From: Umbilicaria muhlenbergii
Taxonomy: Eukaryota; Ascomycota; Lecanoromycetes; Umbilicariales; Umbilicariaceae
NCBI GenBank assembly: GCA_000611775.1
Contig: KK106985.1
Coordinates: 434,001-498,000, forward strand
Length of the DNA stretch: 64,000 nucleotides
Direction of reading: 5' to 3'
Shown here: in pieces, positions 50,537 to 63,217 of the stretch
Layout of the letters: each line of letters opens with the position of its first letter
Position numbering within the stretch: the stretch's first letter is position 1
Made by a program: the position numbers and the translations under genes
Notes under the pieces: generated by a model
The model's input: only the letters and a program-made list of their open reading frames with translations
What the model was told of the DNA's origin: nothing
Database searches by the model: none

Positions 50537-51561
50537 TCACAGTACCGACAAATCGCGAGTCGGTGGAGATGTTGGACTCCTGAATTCCCCATTCAAACTG
50601 AATCCTGGCGCATTGGTAGAACTTAGCACCTGTAATGCACGCACATTAGCCTCCGCATATTCGAGGACCAAGATGCAACAGGAGTCCTGACCACTTCGTG
50701 TATGTCCTTACTGATTCTATCACTGAGTTGGGAAAGATCCTTCTTTACTCCGTCCATGAACACCCTGATATTTCTCTGCATCTCTTCGGGCGTGAAACCC
50801 AATTGCCCAACAGCCATTCGTATCACCCCTAACCTTTCCCTGTACTCACTCGCGCCTACCATATCCCTGACGCTTGCGGCCACATCCTTCACCACTGTAC
50901 CAGTCTTTGCACTAGGCATCAGCCCTTTGGGTCCTAATATCCTCCCCAGGCCTGCCTTGTTTATCTTTTGCGTGCTATCGACGTGACAAAGACACCTGTC
51001 GAACTCGATCCGGCCCTCTTTAACAGCATCGATTATGGCATCGTCGCCAACAAGGGTCGCGCCGGCCTTGATGGCGGAGGCTGCTATGGGTGAGTCGGGA
51101 GGACAGATGACGCAGATACGAAGAGATGTGTTCACAGGATGCGGCAGACGTAGGCGGTTCCGTACAGCAGGGCCGTTCTTCAAAGTTCGAAGCTTGACAT
51201 GCATCTCGTACTTGGACGAGGTTGGCGCTCGGCCGACTTCGAAAGCACGAATATATCTGCGATGCAAGCATTAGGTAAGGGATTTAGTCGGACGATGCTG
51301 GGTAGTTGCGCCTTACCGCATGGCGTCACATAAGGCGAACTGTTCAGCATCCCTGAGATCATATTGAACAAATGTCGTCCGAGGCTTCTTCTTCTTCTTT
51401 TCCGGATCCTTCCGAGAGTTGTGCTTGGAAGTCCCAGAGGCTTGTCGGATCTGCCAGAGTGGAGTGGAACAGGGCCGCAGGCTCCTTTGACAGACAGGTT
51501 TGATGGCGGAACATACGACTCGCCTCTGCAGCGGAGCGAGACATGAGGTTGAAGATGCCAT
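50537..51561 (-). CDS. mrpl1: Mitochondrial large-subunit ribosomal protein L1 (uL1m)
   Basis: Three exons: 51561-51317, 51256-50692 and 50629-50537 (300 aa). The N-terminal MASSTSCLAPLQRRVVCSAI and following Arg-rich stretch form a mitochondrial presequence; KKKKKPRTTFVQYDL and DAMRYIRAFEVGR follow. The L1 signature is in the LGRILGPKGLMPSAKTGTVV block. The last exon is inferred: reading through stops early with a non-homologous tail, whereas splicing gives HEVVLSSTNAPGFSLNGEF, a natural L1 C-terminus. That donor (GTCAGG after GTG) is weak; using GTGGTC instead drops one Val. Divergent from GluRS. Confidence 0.87.
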
Positions 51562-51910
51562 GTGCTGTTGTAGAAGCGGACTGCAAAGACAGGCACAGCA
51601 GCTTGCTCCCTCCGCCTACTGAAAGCGTAGAGACGCCCAAATGCCCTATTCCACGAAAAGCACGGGCCACCCAATTCGTGTGGAACTCTATTTCGTTATA
51701 ATCCAGCCCTATCCAACCGTCAAGGACTGAAATGATCTAAGTGCAACATTATCTATCCCAAAAGGTGAGTCATCTAGAGGCTCATCTTTACATATCAAAG
51801 AGAACCTTTCGCCATACCTATCTAGCCAGATGCAACAAGACATCACTCTCGTGAAATAATCCTCTCCCGCTTCAGTTGTTTTCCGTTTCTGCTGGAGCTT
51901 ACAAGGAAGC
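51562..51910. promoter_or_regulatory. Divergent promoter of mitochondrial L1 and GluRS
   Basis: 349 bases lie between two translation-related start codons. No repeats are seen. Confidence 0.4.
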
Positions 51911-54175
51911 ATGGCAAGTCTCACTCTTGCATCCAAGGCCAACCAGGCTACATTGTTACCTGCACTGCTTGTTGCGACTCATGCAAATGAGTCGGACCCC
52001 AATGTCTCCATCACCATCCAATTCGAGGACACCGAAAGCATCAAGCGAGCGGAGGGAGCAACAGCAGAGCTTAGTCTAGGTACCGATAGTCCAACATTGG
52101 GCTCTGAGAATGCTATCGCAAAATTGGTCGAGGCATACCCATCTCTCCAGGGGAAGAACCAAAGTCTCGTACGTGCAGAGCCTACTCAATTCGTCGATGG
52201 CTTGCAGGCTGATATGAACAAGGTCAAGGAATGGCTGGCTCGTACAAGTGCATACTACGCTACGGACTTCAAGACGATAGAGAGCCCGTTACTCGAATTA
52301 GACTCACATCTCACGCTTCGAACGCACATCGTAGGGTACTCTCTTACAGCGGCCGACCTGTCAATTTGGGGAGCAGTCCGAGGTAATAAGGTCGCCTATG
52401 CGGCAATCAAGAAGGGGAACATGCTCAACCTCAGTCGGTGGTTTCGATTTGTGGAGGAGACGAATCCTTGGATCGTCACAGCACTTCACTCCATGAATGC
52501 CCAAGCACTGGAGAAGAAGGCGGCGAAGAGCAGAGAAGGTGCAAGCTATGACGTCGCTTTGCCAGACACCGAGAAGGGGGTTGTCACGAGATTTCCTCCC
52601 GAGCCGTCGTAAGTGGATTTGGCTCTCGGTACCAGCTGTGAAACTGCTAACAAAAAACGAAGAGGCTATCTGCACATCGGACACGCGAAAGCAGCATTAT
52701 TGAATGACTACTTCGCACACGAGCAGTATAAAGGCACGATGATATGTCGATTCGATGATACAAATCCATCGAAGGAGAAAGAGGAGTTCCAGGATGCAAT
52801 TGTGGAGGACCTTGCATTAATGGGCATTAAGCCGGACAAAACCAGCTACACAAGCGACTATTTTGAAGAGCTTTATCAGTACTGTGTGAGGATGCTCAAA
52901 GAAGGGAAGGCTTACGCAGACGATACAGATCAGCTCACCATGAAGCAAGAGAGAGGAGACGGCATAGCTAGCAGACGTCGTGATGCTACTGTGGAGGAAA
53001 ATCTCTCACATTTTGAGGAGATGAAGCAGGGCACAGAGGAAGGCCTCAAGTGGTGCATCAGGGCCAAAATGTCGGTGGATAATCCGAATAAGGCTATGCG
53101 CGACCCTGTCATCTACCGCTGTAATCCAGAGCCGCACCACCGAACCGGCACTACCTGGAAGATATACCCGACTTACGACTTCTGCTGTCCCATCGTCGAT
53201 TCCATCGAAGGTGTTACTCACGCACTGAGAACTATCGAGTACCGAGATCGCAATCCGCAGTATGATTGGATGTTGGATGCTCTCGATCTTCGGAAAGTTC
53301 ACATCTGGGATTTCGCCCGCATGAACTTCATTCGCACGCTCCTCTCCAAGCGAAAGCTGGCCAAGTTCGTCGACCAGGGTGTTGTATGGGGTTGGGACGA
53401 TCCAAGGTTCCCTACGATTCGTGGCATCAGACGGCGTGGTATGACCATCGAAGCACTCAGGGAGTTCATCTTGAAGCAGGGACCAAGCAGAAACATCGTC
53501 AACCTTGACTGGACATTATTCTGGGCTACCAACAAGAAGTACATCGATCCTGTGGCACCGAGGCATACCGCAGTTATTAAGGAGAACGCTGTGCCCGCAA
53601 CTGTAAAAGGAGCGCGAGCCGCGCCGTACACCGAGCAGAAACCGAAACACGGGAAGAATCCGGAAGTTGGGATGAAGAGCGTGGTGTTCAGCGGCTCTAT
53701 CTTGATAGATCAGGAGGACGCCAAGTCGTTCAAGCATGACGAGGAGATCACCCTTATGGGATGGGGCAACGCCATTGTCCGTAAGATATCCGGTACCATC
53801 AATCCCCTGAACCAAAATGTCGGTAGCCTGGAGCTTGAACTTCATCTTCAAGGAGATGTGAAGAAGACAGAGAAGAAAGTTACATGGCTGTCGACAGAGG
53901 GGCAAGAGCTTGTGCCGGTGGAGTTGGTCGACTTTGACTACTTGATTACCAAGGACAAGATCGAGGACGATGACGTGGTGGAAGATTTCCTGAACCCGCA
54001 CACCGAATTCAGAGTGGAGGCTGTAGCGGATTGCAATGTTGCCGAAATGAAAGAGAACGATATCATCCAGTTTGAGAGGAAAGGATATTATCGGGTCGAC
54101 AGGGCTTTCGCCCATGGCCGGCCAGCGGTTCTGTTCAATATACCTACCGGAAAAGCGAACAAGCAGGTGGTATAA
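51911..54175 (+). CDS. gus1: Cytosolic glutamyl-tRNA synthetase
   Basis: Two exons: 51911-52608 and 52663-54175 (736 aa), intron 54 nt. It charges tRNA-Glu. The N-terminal 200 residues form a GST-like domain (VGYSLTAADLSIWGAVRG) used in eukaryotic multi-synthetase contacts (Arc1 in yeast). The splice occurs inside the class I signature: RFPPEPS joins GYLHIGHAKAALLND, giving the HIGH motif. RFDDTNP, NPQYDWMLDALDLR and the KMSKS equivalent LLSKRKL follow, then the beta-barrel anticodon domain ending in GRPAVLFNIPTGK. This is the archaeal/eukaryotic GluRS type, not the mitochondrial one. Confidence 0.95.
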
Positions 54176-54315
54176 TTAAGTTAATAGCAGAGCTCGTTAA
54201 CCTCTCGTGCTGAAGCAATTCACCGCTAACCTCAACCATGTTTCAAGAATACATCTTACTGATTCTTCTCTCTCTCTTTGTCCCCTTCATCTCCACCTTG
54301 CAATGCTCAGGCTCG

Positions 54316-55851
54316 CTATCCCTCATTCCCAAACCTTCTATCGAAGAATCGTAAAACTCCCAATACACTCGCAGACTCGATTTCGTAAGCTGTTCTATTC
54401 TCCATGCCTCTCGAATGTTTTGCAGTCGTCTGGAGCTGCGGTAGCCATTCTCCCAATTGTGCACTTGCACGCTCGTACGCTGGGTGGCGTGATAAAGCGG
54501 TGAAGGCATCTGCGCAGGTGACAGTGGGTTGTGCTGCGTCTGTGTTTGCAGTCACGCAGGGACTTGTCTGACCTCGCGATTCAGAGACACTGCAGCAGGC
54601 ACCGGGCTTGCCACAACATTGAACAGCAGACTCCGCCATGTCTTGGGCTTTCATGGTAGATGCCAGCGCGGAACGGCGCGTGGAAGCCAACGACTTGCAG
54701 AACAATGTGCTATGCGGATCAGCCTGACATTGGGCACATGTGCCTGGCCCGTTGATGCAGGGGTTGCTAGATGAAGTAGTAGCGCTGATGCTACCAGCTG
54801 AAGCTTGCAGGTCCGGGCGTATAACGTCGCCGTCTGATGGCGGAGGTGTGCATTGCATAAGTGCGGGGACCGTCCGGGTTTCTCGACCAGTCGGGGCTCC
54901 GAAAGTCATCTCAGCACATATGCATGGAGTGCCGTTAGAGCAGAACCCGCAGGGGTCCGCCACTAGGTTCTCGTGACCCGATGCTTGTACCGATGTGGAT
55001 GTTCCGATGTCGGGTTGTGAAGCAGGTTTTGTGGTGAAGTCTATCTCCATTTCGGCGCACGAACCGGTCTTTAAGATAGAATTGGGTGAGTGGCGGTGAC
55101 ATTTAGTGCCTGTTGACCCGTAAGGCGAATGAGGGCGTTTAGGGACAGTGTTGGATATGTCAGAGCTCATAATTTCAATATTGAAGGCTTGCTCGATACA
55201 TTCGCATCGTGAATTCGTGCTGCATTTCCCACACCCGATGGCGACTTCTTCCGTAGGAAGTTGGTCTTGCATCTGGCTACTTTGCGTGCCTTGCGCGATC
55301 CCTGACTTGTGACGTGTTGAAGTCCGCCGTGGCAAAGGTACCGCATCAGTTGAACCGGGCAATTCTGCTCGCAGCACTTTGACTTGAGTCTCCGATGCTG
55401 GCCTCAAATCTCTCCGCGCGTCCAGCTCTTTCTCTAGTCTCTGGCACCGGTCCCTCCAGGCAAACAACTCACCGTTATATTTCTCAACCTCAGCCTGCAG
55501 TCTCTCGATCTCGCTTCGCAACTGATCCTGTTCTCTCTTGTCCTCTTGCTCAATGATCTTCATCTGCTCTTCCAGCTCTCCTACCTTAGCAGCCCTTCGC
55601 TGTCTGAAAGCTCGCTGTGCCGCTCGATTCTGAGCTTTTCGTTTGGTGGGCGGGGTGTCGGTGGCGGGTTTGCGGCCTGGCTTGGGACGAGGCGGAATGA
55701 CCCATGTTTTGTTGGTCAGAATAGACGGCGTTTCGAGGATAGATGGCATCGGTGCGATCAGCTTGTTGTTCGTATTGGAGGTAGATGTAGGGGTTAAAGG
55801 CTGAGGCGATGCTGCAGAGGCAGGCTTGTAGTCGTTGACAGAGGTGGACAT
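54316..55851 (-). CDS. hapX: bZIP iron-responsive regulator HapX
   Basis: Single exon, 511 aa. WVIPPRPKPGRKP is the Hap4-like segment that docks on the CCAAT-binding complex, followed directly by the basic region RKAQNRAAQRAFRQRRAAKV and a coiled coil. Four Cys-rich regions follow: CGKCSTNSRCEC, CGFCSNGTPCIC, a Cys cluster around CINGPGTCAQCQ, and CCGKPGACC; such motifs sense iron through Fe-S clusters in HapX orthologues. The C-terminal domain has WLPQLQTTAKHSRGMENRTA. HapX represses iron-consuming genes in iron starvation and activates vacuolar iron storage in excess. The start MSTSVNDYK is preferred over an in-frame ATG 12 codons upstream. Convergent with GluRS (140 bases between stops). 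Confidence 0.92.
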   Translation of the reverse strand: MSTSVNDYKPASAASPQPLTPTSTSNTNNKLIAPMPSILETPSILTNKTWVIPPRPKPGRKPATDTPPTKRKAQNRAAQRAFRQRRAAKVGELEEQMKIIEQEDKREQDQLRSEIERLQAEVEKYNGELFAWRDRCQRLEKELDARRDLRPASETQVKVLRAELPGSTDAVPLPRRTSTRHKSGIAQGTQSSQMQDQLPTEEVAIGCGKCSTNSRCECIEQAFNIEIMSSDISNTVPKRPHSPYGSTGTKCHRHSPNSILKTGSCAEMEIDFTTKPASQPDIGTSTSVQASGHENLVADPCGFCSNGTPCICAEMTFGAPTGRETRTVPALMQCTPPPSDGDVIRPDLQASAGSISATTSSSNPCINGPGTCAQCQADPHSTLFCKSLASTRRSALASTMKAQDMAESAVQCCGKPGACCSVSESRGQTSPCVTANTDAAQPTVTCADAFTALSRHPAYERASAQLGEWLPQLQTTAKHSRGMENRTAYEIESASVLGVLRFFDRRFGNEG

Positions 55852-58800
55852 TCTGTGGACTGATTTATGCGAAACTAGATTACACATTCATGGTGTCGTC
55901 ACCAGTACCGTGTAGCTTGAAGTGAATGTCAGAGCTAAATGGTGTGGCTATTCTTTCGAGCCGGTGATAGTATACGTAGAGAGGTGGAGATGAATCATAT
56001 GAGGTGCAAGGCCAAAGATAAGATATAACAAGGATCGATCAGATTAGATAGCCAAGGCCAAGGCTAGGCTAAGTCCGACATCGGTCTATCCAGATGACGT
56101 TAAGGAGGACTAGCTCTCTTGCGCTACCTTAAGGTCCTCTAATACTGCCTTGTTTAGTTTCACACTGTCTAAGATCATGCTACTTATAGGCAACAGATGT
56201 GCATAACACTCTGGAGTATGGCCTGGCTCTACCATGTAATAACTACTAAGGCATGAAAGCAACGTGAGCGCGAAAATCGGCATAGCTGGAGACAAAAGGG
56301 GAAACCAGTGTTCAAAGTTCATTGCACAGATGAGCCTGAAGGTTACCTTACATGCGATGTCCAGGAGAGTCTAGGCTGAGGGCGTTTTGCGTAGGTTGCA
56401 ACAGCTCTAGAACCCACATACGTTATAGTACGTTATAGTATTACGAGTCACCTCTGGACGGTTGGTTCTTAGATCTCATACATAACCGTAGTAGACTCTT
56501 TTGGCAACACATTGACACCACTCGGTGGCTCGTGCACAAAGCGCTCTTCTGCTCGCATTGCTGCGTACGTTCAGATCTGAGGTCCCTTGGGAGACCTGGC
56601 TTCATCTCACGCTCGTTCTTGTTATTGGGAATGGTCGTTTGCGAAATACCAAAATGCAGAACTAAAAGAAGGCGCGAGCCAGTCTCGGTGGGCCGTCCAG
56701 TGTCATGCCTTTGTAATCTTATATCCCAGAAGTGCGTGGAACCACTCGTGAATGAGGAGAGGAAAGCGTCCAGATCAGAGGCGAGGCAGTAGTCAGATGA
56801 GTGCTTGTCTGTATTGACTGTCTGGGCCAACAAAGGTACGAAGCCTGTCATCTCCGTGTCATAGTCCGAGTTTGTAAAAGTCAAAAAGTCGTGTCCTTAA
56901 TATCAATGTGAAGACGTGTACAGACGAGGCCTGCCAAAAAACAGGGAACTTGTCCAGAAGCTGATGATAACACTCTCGGTTGGACTCTCATCTGTGATAT
57001 GCTCGTTATTATCAAACTTGACAAGGGAACGGTACATGCTGCAATAGCAAATGCGATTTCATCATCAACAATCGATTATAGCACAAACCAAAACCGCTGA
57101 AGCTCAATGGGATCACAAGTGCTGATTCTCGGAGAATTAAGAAACCCACAAGAATTGTGGGATTATCAGAGGGACAAGAGAAAACCCCATCATCGACCAA
57201 CGCACACTCGGTGAAATACAGATTGTATTACAGATTGAAACTGATCTTTCCCCGGGGGTGTGGGGGGGACGTGCCCTCGAGGCCCTCAGCTCCACTTTGG
57301 TTGAGACTCCTTCGGGGCCAGGCCAACAACTCTTGACCTTTCTCGCCCAAGGCTTTGCTCTGCACGCGGTCAAGTGGAGGTAGGTGGCATGCATCCATAA
57401 CAAAATTATATCTCCGACGTGCTTCCCAAGTGTGCCGCCTCAACGCCTGTCGAGCACATATTAGTCAAGTGTTTTCAGCTCCATTGGCACTCGGTTCAGC
57501 AGATCGAGCGCGTGATCCGGTTTCAGCTCCATTGCAAGTCGGAACGGCTGAAGGGGCGTGTGGTGCGAAGGAGGCACAGAGGCACATGAGGGAGGTTGAT
57601 GGAGGGAAGTGGAATTGAATGGGACAGGATACGGTGGGATGGAGTGGGAATGGGGATGGTATCAGGGCGGTGGCGCAGAGATCAAACTCTGCTTGCGGTA
57701 ACATGTGTGCAGGTCGTTCCTGCTGTGCTGCCATCATCACTACTGGGAGCCATTCAGCCAGAGGCAGCCAAGAGCACCTTATTTAAGCTATCCCCTCCGG
57801 CCCCGAAGGGCCTCACCCTGGCCCCTACAGGAAATCCTCGTGCCCTTGGCGGCGGCAGTAAGCGAACGCGAGTCTTATCGCGGGCTCAGGGGTCTTTCCG
57901 CTAAAGAGTACCTCGTATGCTTGTTCGTACAACACCAAGCACAAGCAAGCAGTCGGGCCAGCCAGGCAAGTCGCGTACTCGTATTCGCATGATCCCAGAA
58001 CCTGTCACGCCTCTCTCCCTACGTCGGTCACGTCTGCCACTCCAATGGCCAGGCGGTAGCACCAGCTCCCTGCGATGGAACGCTTGCCCTCCTCAGGCCG
58101 CGTGGTCGGCGCATGACCTGGGCCCGGAAGTCCCTCGTATCATGCGGGCGGAACCGATTGGCCTTGCTTGCGACGCTCCATGACAAACGTCGCCGGTAGC
58201 TCCCATTGTCAACGAAAATCCTCTCGCGTGCTTGCATAGCACCGCATCTGTCAACTCGACATGTGGGAGTACCGGGCGCACCCCATACCGTGGCATCCTG
58301 ATCAGCCCTTTCACCTGGGGGGGTTTCTTCGGGTTCGATTCGGAAATATCGCCTGCACAACGGATCCCTGCGTGGATCTCCCGAAATCATAGGGTTGTGC
58401 CCATGGCGTTCTCTTCCTGGTAACAGCTAATCGCCATGTGGCTTTCCGCGCCAAGGGACGCAGAGAGGGAGACTGTCGCCGAGCCAGCTTGAGAGGAGGG
58501 CCATTTTACTCATTTTACTCATGAAAGTTGCCCGGCTGAGTGCTAGCCTCAACAAGGAATGGGACAGCGCTGTTGCGTTGCCATCCAACAAGTTTTACTC
58601 CGGACTACCTCCGCCTCAGACGGATCTTTACGGCTACGTTTCAAAGTAGGTACAGTAAGACAGCATTAGTCATCAATGATGGTTGTCTTCACAAGGCGAC
58701 CTGACTAGGTACAATGGCCAAGTGGTACAAGGCACTGCGAGCTCGTCAGGCTGAGAAAGAATGATGGTGCGATACTAGCACAAAGTGGTTGCAAAGCTAG

Positions 58801-61800
58801 TGTTTCCATTCTGGTCTCCGCCGCACTGCTTTCGTATCTGTAATTAAGGAGGGGTTTTGGCGACGGATTGCCTAGTGAATACGAGCAAAGTGGACATGCT
58901 TGCAAAGGCGCCATCAGCGAAATCCGTGAGCAAAGACTCGATGCGCTTTGTGGCCGGTGCTGGTGCCGAGATGCAAGACGTTGAGGATCCCTCCACAGTA
59001 TCACGGTTTTCCAAGACTTATACAGCGCAGATGTGAGATCTAGCATAGCTCCCCGAATGCTCAACTCCAGCGACTACTAGCTTGTCTCCATAGACGTCTG
59101 TAGCCAGCAGCCGACCAGCCGAGCGACACGTTCTGTCCTGTTCGCAGGACGAAACGGTTTCGTAGGCCGCTTGCGCGTTGCTGTATAGCACGTTGAGACG
59201 GTGAGAACGGTGACACGGTGAGTGTAATCGCAGCACAAGTCGCGAAACAGAAATTGGTAGAAAAGTCGGTGAACTCCTTGGCGTCTATGGCGAGATAGAT
59301 GTTGAAAAGCTTGCAAACAGATAAGCAATCAACGGTTGTTAAGCTGAGTAGCTGTCTTGCTAATTGCACAACAGGATCAATTGCGCATGAGATTACTCGC
59401 TACAGTCAGCAGGAGCGCCTGCTGACCCGATTGTTCCGAGTGATGAGGAATACTGAGCGAAAAACCAACGATCTTGGTGATTAACAGATGAACCGGTAGG
59501 TCGATTAGCGCGTCATTATCAACATGTATATGTTCATCTATTTTGCACTGAGTGTAGAACGACAACTGTCAGCAATGCATGCACGTGAGGTCGATCATCT
59601 TATTCGCGTGATTAAGGTCAGGCAGAAAATCGCGAAGTCACGAGTGGTCGGTCCTCGGTGTTCAATTCGGCGACCAGTGTCGGAGGGCGCTACATCGAGA
59701 CGGCAGACATGCAGCTGCAAAGTCAAAGAATGCTCTAGATAGACGTCTTCATCATTAGATTGGGGACAAATTGCACCATGATTTGCCAGAAAGAGAAGTG
59801 GGAGAGAGCTGCTGTCCGTGCCTTGGACTAATTTGGATGAAGACTGACAGTCCACTGTCAGTAGTGGTCATGACGGACCAACAACGTGCGCAGACGGATA
59901 GCCTCTGATGCTTCTTGCAAGGAAGTCGACTATTGACATCAAAGCATGGACTCTGCCATCAAGGTCTCGACGACTAGAGTATGGACCTTTTGCCCGTTCC
60001 CCAACGTAATGACACAATGCATTTGCGAGACTTAACTCGCATCTTGAGTGGCCACGGCCACCCTGCCGTACCGTAGTATAGCCAATTTGCACAATCTACA
60101 TCTAGGTAGAGTTGCATAAGCCGTCCAAGCGTTATCAGCTCCTCAATGTGTCGACGAAGCCCTAACAGGCCTACCACGCGACAACGTGATCGGTACTGCA
60201 AGGCGGAGGAATTACCAGGCTGTTGGAATGGGCTAGATTCGCCTGAACCGTGGGTCTTGCAATCTGGGAACGATAGGAACAAGGCGGTCCAAGCTGGCTG
60301 GAGGCCTCGTGGGAGAGTATCAATGGTGTATCTACAGCCTGTGCCGGTTCAAAGCTCAGTATGCAAGATATGAGGCCTGTAGGACCCTAGACGGCATTGG
60401 CTCGGTATCGAAGGTGATTTGGGCGATGTGCGTGGCGCAGAAAGTTTGTAAGAATCTTGAACACTTGCATCTAACCGATGTGGAGCTTCCTCCACCTTTT
60501 GGAGGATCAGGGATCGTCCTGCTTTGGCTGATAGTAACAGGCTTTGGCGATGAAGACGTTAACATTGTTGGAGATGGGCTGTTGGATTAGTGTGTGGAAG
60601 CTGATGCAGACTGGGGATTGACGCGTACCAACATTCATGTAACCCTTTTGAGCCTATCACTATGACTCGCAGGTCTTTCTCGTCTTGGTGTCAGCCCTTT
60701 CTCTGCGCTGGCAGCAACAATGCTCCTACACCTACAGGTTTTCGCTCGCTTCCATCGTTTCCAGGAGCTGAATGAACTCCACGCGACTCTATCGTAGCAG
60801 GAAGGTGGTACGAGGATACATGTCTAGGCCAAGACAGGGAGGCCATGCATCTACTCGCGGTGCGCTCATGACCCGTCTCGCGGTATCAGGTCAGTGGCAT
60901 CGAAGCGTCATTGACAGCTGCGGATAGGCTGGTAAGACAATGAATTGCGAAGCAAGTAAATCCAAGGTCTAGCCCCTGATCGACCATCCTTCACTCAGCC
61001 CTGCCATTCTGCCCTACGGGTCAGCCTCAGGAACTTCGCCTTGCCAAAGTCTTGTCCAGAGCTCCACCAGTCTGATCGCCTCTCGACACAGTAGAGTCAT
61101 TGCATCAGTTCCACTCCCATCCCACTTCCATTTTAAAGTATCAAAGTAGAAACGTGAGATCAGCAAAGAAAGGCCGGATGGGTAATAAATTGATATCACC
61201 ACGGGCAGCAGCGGCGTAGGGCCATCGGCAACACTCGAGGTTTCCCTAAGAGATGAGCAAGCCGCTGCAACGGACGTGTAGCCGGGGTCATGGTTAATGA
61301 GTCCGAGTTGGTCCTACGAGTACGAGTACGAACAATACCTATGGCCACATCGTCAGCAAGTGCAGCGGAAACTCAAGGCAATATCCAATAACCTCCCCAC
61401 TCGGGACTCGGGAGAGCCCACTAATTTTAGATGCCAGTAATCCAAGTCAGTATTCAACACAGCATAGAAGAATCAGACAGCTGAGAGCCCCTGTAAAACT
61501 CGAGAAGGTGTCATCACCAACCAGGCGGAACCCAAAGGATGGTCGATGCTGATACTGGCCACTCCAAATCATCTGTGTCCTGCAGCTCGACGCAAGGTCT
61601 GGCATAGAGGCATGTTTACGGGAAGGTACGTCGACAGGAGCTTGCTCCGCTAATCATTTGGCAGCGAGTGACGTCATGACTCCGAATGGGATGGGATTGT
61701 CATGGGAGAAAGGAGGGAAGATGCGCAAGCACGGATCGACGTGATGGCAGCCACTTCGAGGAGGCCGGGCCCCCTGTCCAAGTGCCATGCGTGGGTTACC

Positions 61801-63217
61801 CTGCATTCCGGCGCCACTTTGGCGATGGCGGGCATGGGGCTGTCTGGCCGTTTGATCATCACTCCGCAGCGTGCAGGCTACGGAAATGGTCCCACATTAC
61901 CACAATATTAAGGGTCCACCCGGGCCTCTTCACGAGGGGATCGCTTGGGGACCCCCATCCAGACGCCCACAAGGTTGACATGGTACACCCGCATCGGGAG
62001 CTTAGGGAGGCTGCTGAAGCCTGCTAATGCCTGCGCTGAACGAGGAGCGTCAAGCACTGGGCACGGGGCAGGGCACGGCCGTCACGGCCCAGTTGGTGTA
62101 TCTTGAACCTACCCCAGCCATGGTTGGTCGGGGACTGCAATCGCGCTGGCCATCAGAATATGGGCGCCGTCGTAAGTGGTAGTGCTTGGTGTCGTGCTGC
62201 CCTCTGCCTTCGCTGCGATAGTGCTCTGGCCATTGGAACGCACACCACACGGCCACCTGGTTGGATGCCTACTGTCTGGCATCCAGCCCCCTCCGAAGCC
62301 AAGCAGCGGGCTAAATGGTGTCCGGGACGTCAAACTGCCTGCTCCATGGGCTAGCAGGACCTTGTAGAGTGCCAAGTGGTGGAGCCTACTGCGAGTCATC
62401 GGTTTAAAAAATAGAAGAATCCTAAACGTTAAAGCACAGCATTATTGAAGCACAGCATTGAACGGAGTCAACGGACGATTACCGAGAAGACGGGGGGGGG
62501 CAGAGGGGAGACGTCTCGGAAAAAGAAGCACCCCTGGTCGATCGTGCATTGATTGTCATGCACTCTAGCACCGTACTGTCCTTCGTACATCGCATCGCAT
62601 CATAATCCTCCTTCGCGGGAATGAGACACGCGGCGGCTGCTGGACGGAGTCGACTGTGGGCGCTACCGTGTCTCCTTCCCGGCCTCGCCGTCGAGACGAC
62701 ATGCCGCCTGGTCCGATTCCTATCTCAGTCTCTTTTGCGCGGCTTTAGTTTTTTCTCCTGCTTGCCAGCATGTCAAACCTGCCAGCCTGCTTCCCTCTGA
62801 GCTACACCTCCTTTTGGCCGTTGCCATACGGCCATGGGCTGGCCGTCCAGCCGTGTTGCTAATCATGTTGACGTCTGACAATGCATTCGTTGGATGCTGA
62901 TTGCAAGGGTTTGATCAATTTCAAGTAATGCCTGTGAGGCCCTCACATGGTACATGCGCCTATGCGCATGTACAGGAGCCTGTTTCTGTGGATCTGTGCG
63001 ACTTATCGGAGCCTGAACTGGCAATCGATTCGTGCATCTTGCATTCTATGCATCTTCTAATAAACGCTTACCCAGGGTAAAGGTTCGTGGTTCGTGAGGC
63101 TGCGGTGCAGCTGGATAACTAATCCAACCAGACCCAAAGTCAAATCGTATTCTGGATTTATACTACTTCATCTATCTGACTCCCAAGTTTCCCCTGTTCT
63201 CTTATCCTCTACCCGAA
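55852..63217. other. 7.4-kb gene-poor stretch
   Basis: No open frame beyond about 147 codons and no recognised domain on either strand; I could not assemble a spliced gene. It includes the hapX upstream region and the promoter of the Zn2Cys6 gene. Small repeats noted: TACGTTATAG twice (about 56420-56440), a 27-bp direct repeat around TTTCAGCTCCATTG (57470 and 57519), TTTTACTCA twice (58504-58520), and a palindrome at 62950-62973. Its base composition is not obviously AT-rich, so it does not look like a heavily RIP-mutated transposon block. Confidence 0.5.
62950..62973. promoter_or_regulatory. Perfect 10-bp-arm palindrome upstream of the Zn2Cys6 gene
   Basis: Arms GTACATGCGC and GCGCATGTAC are perfect reverse complements separated by four bases (CTAT). 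It lies 245 bases upstream of the regulator's ATG, a natural place for a dimeric regulator to bind. Function is inferred. Confidence 0.5.

Noticed and set aside
56441-56884. 147-codon minus-strand frame in the gene-poor stretch
   Set aside because: No domain or signal and no strong start context; frames of this length occur by chance in 7 kb.
58261-58350. tRNA B-box-like GGTTCGATTC near 58330
   Set aside because: No matching A-box or cloverleaf could be drawn around it.
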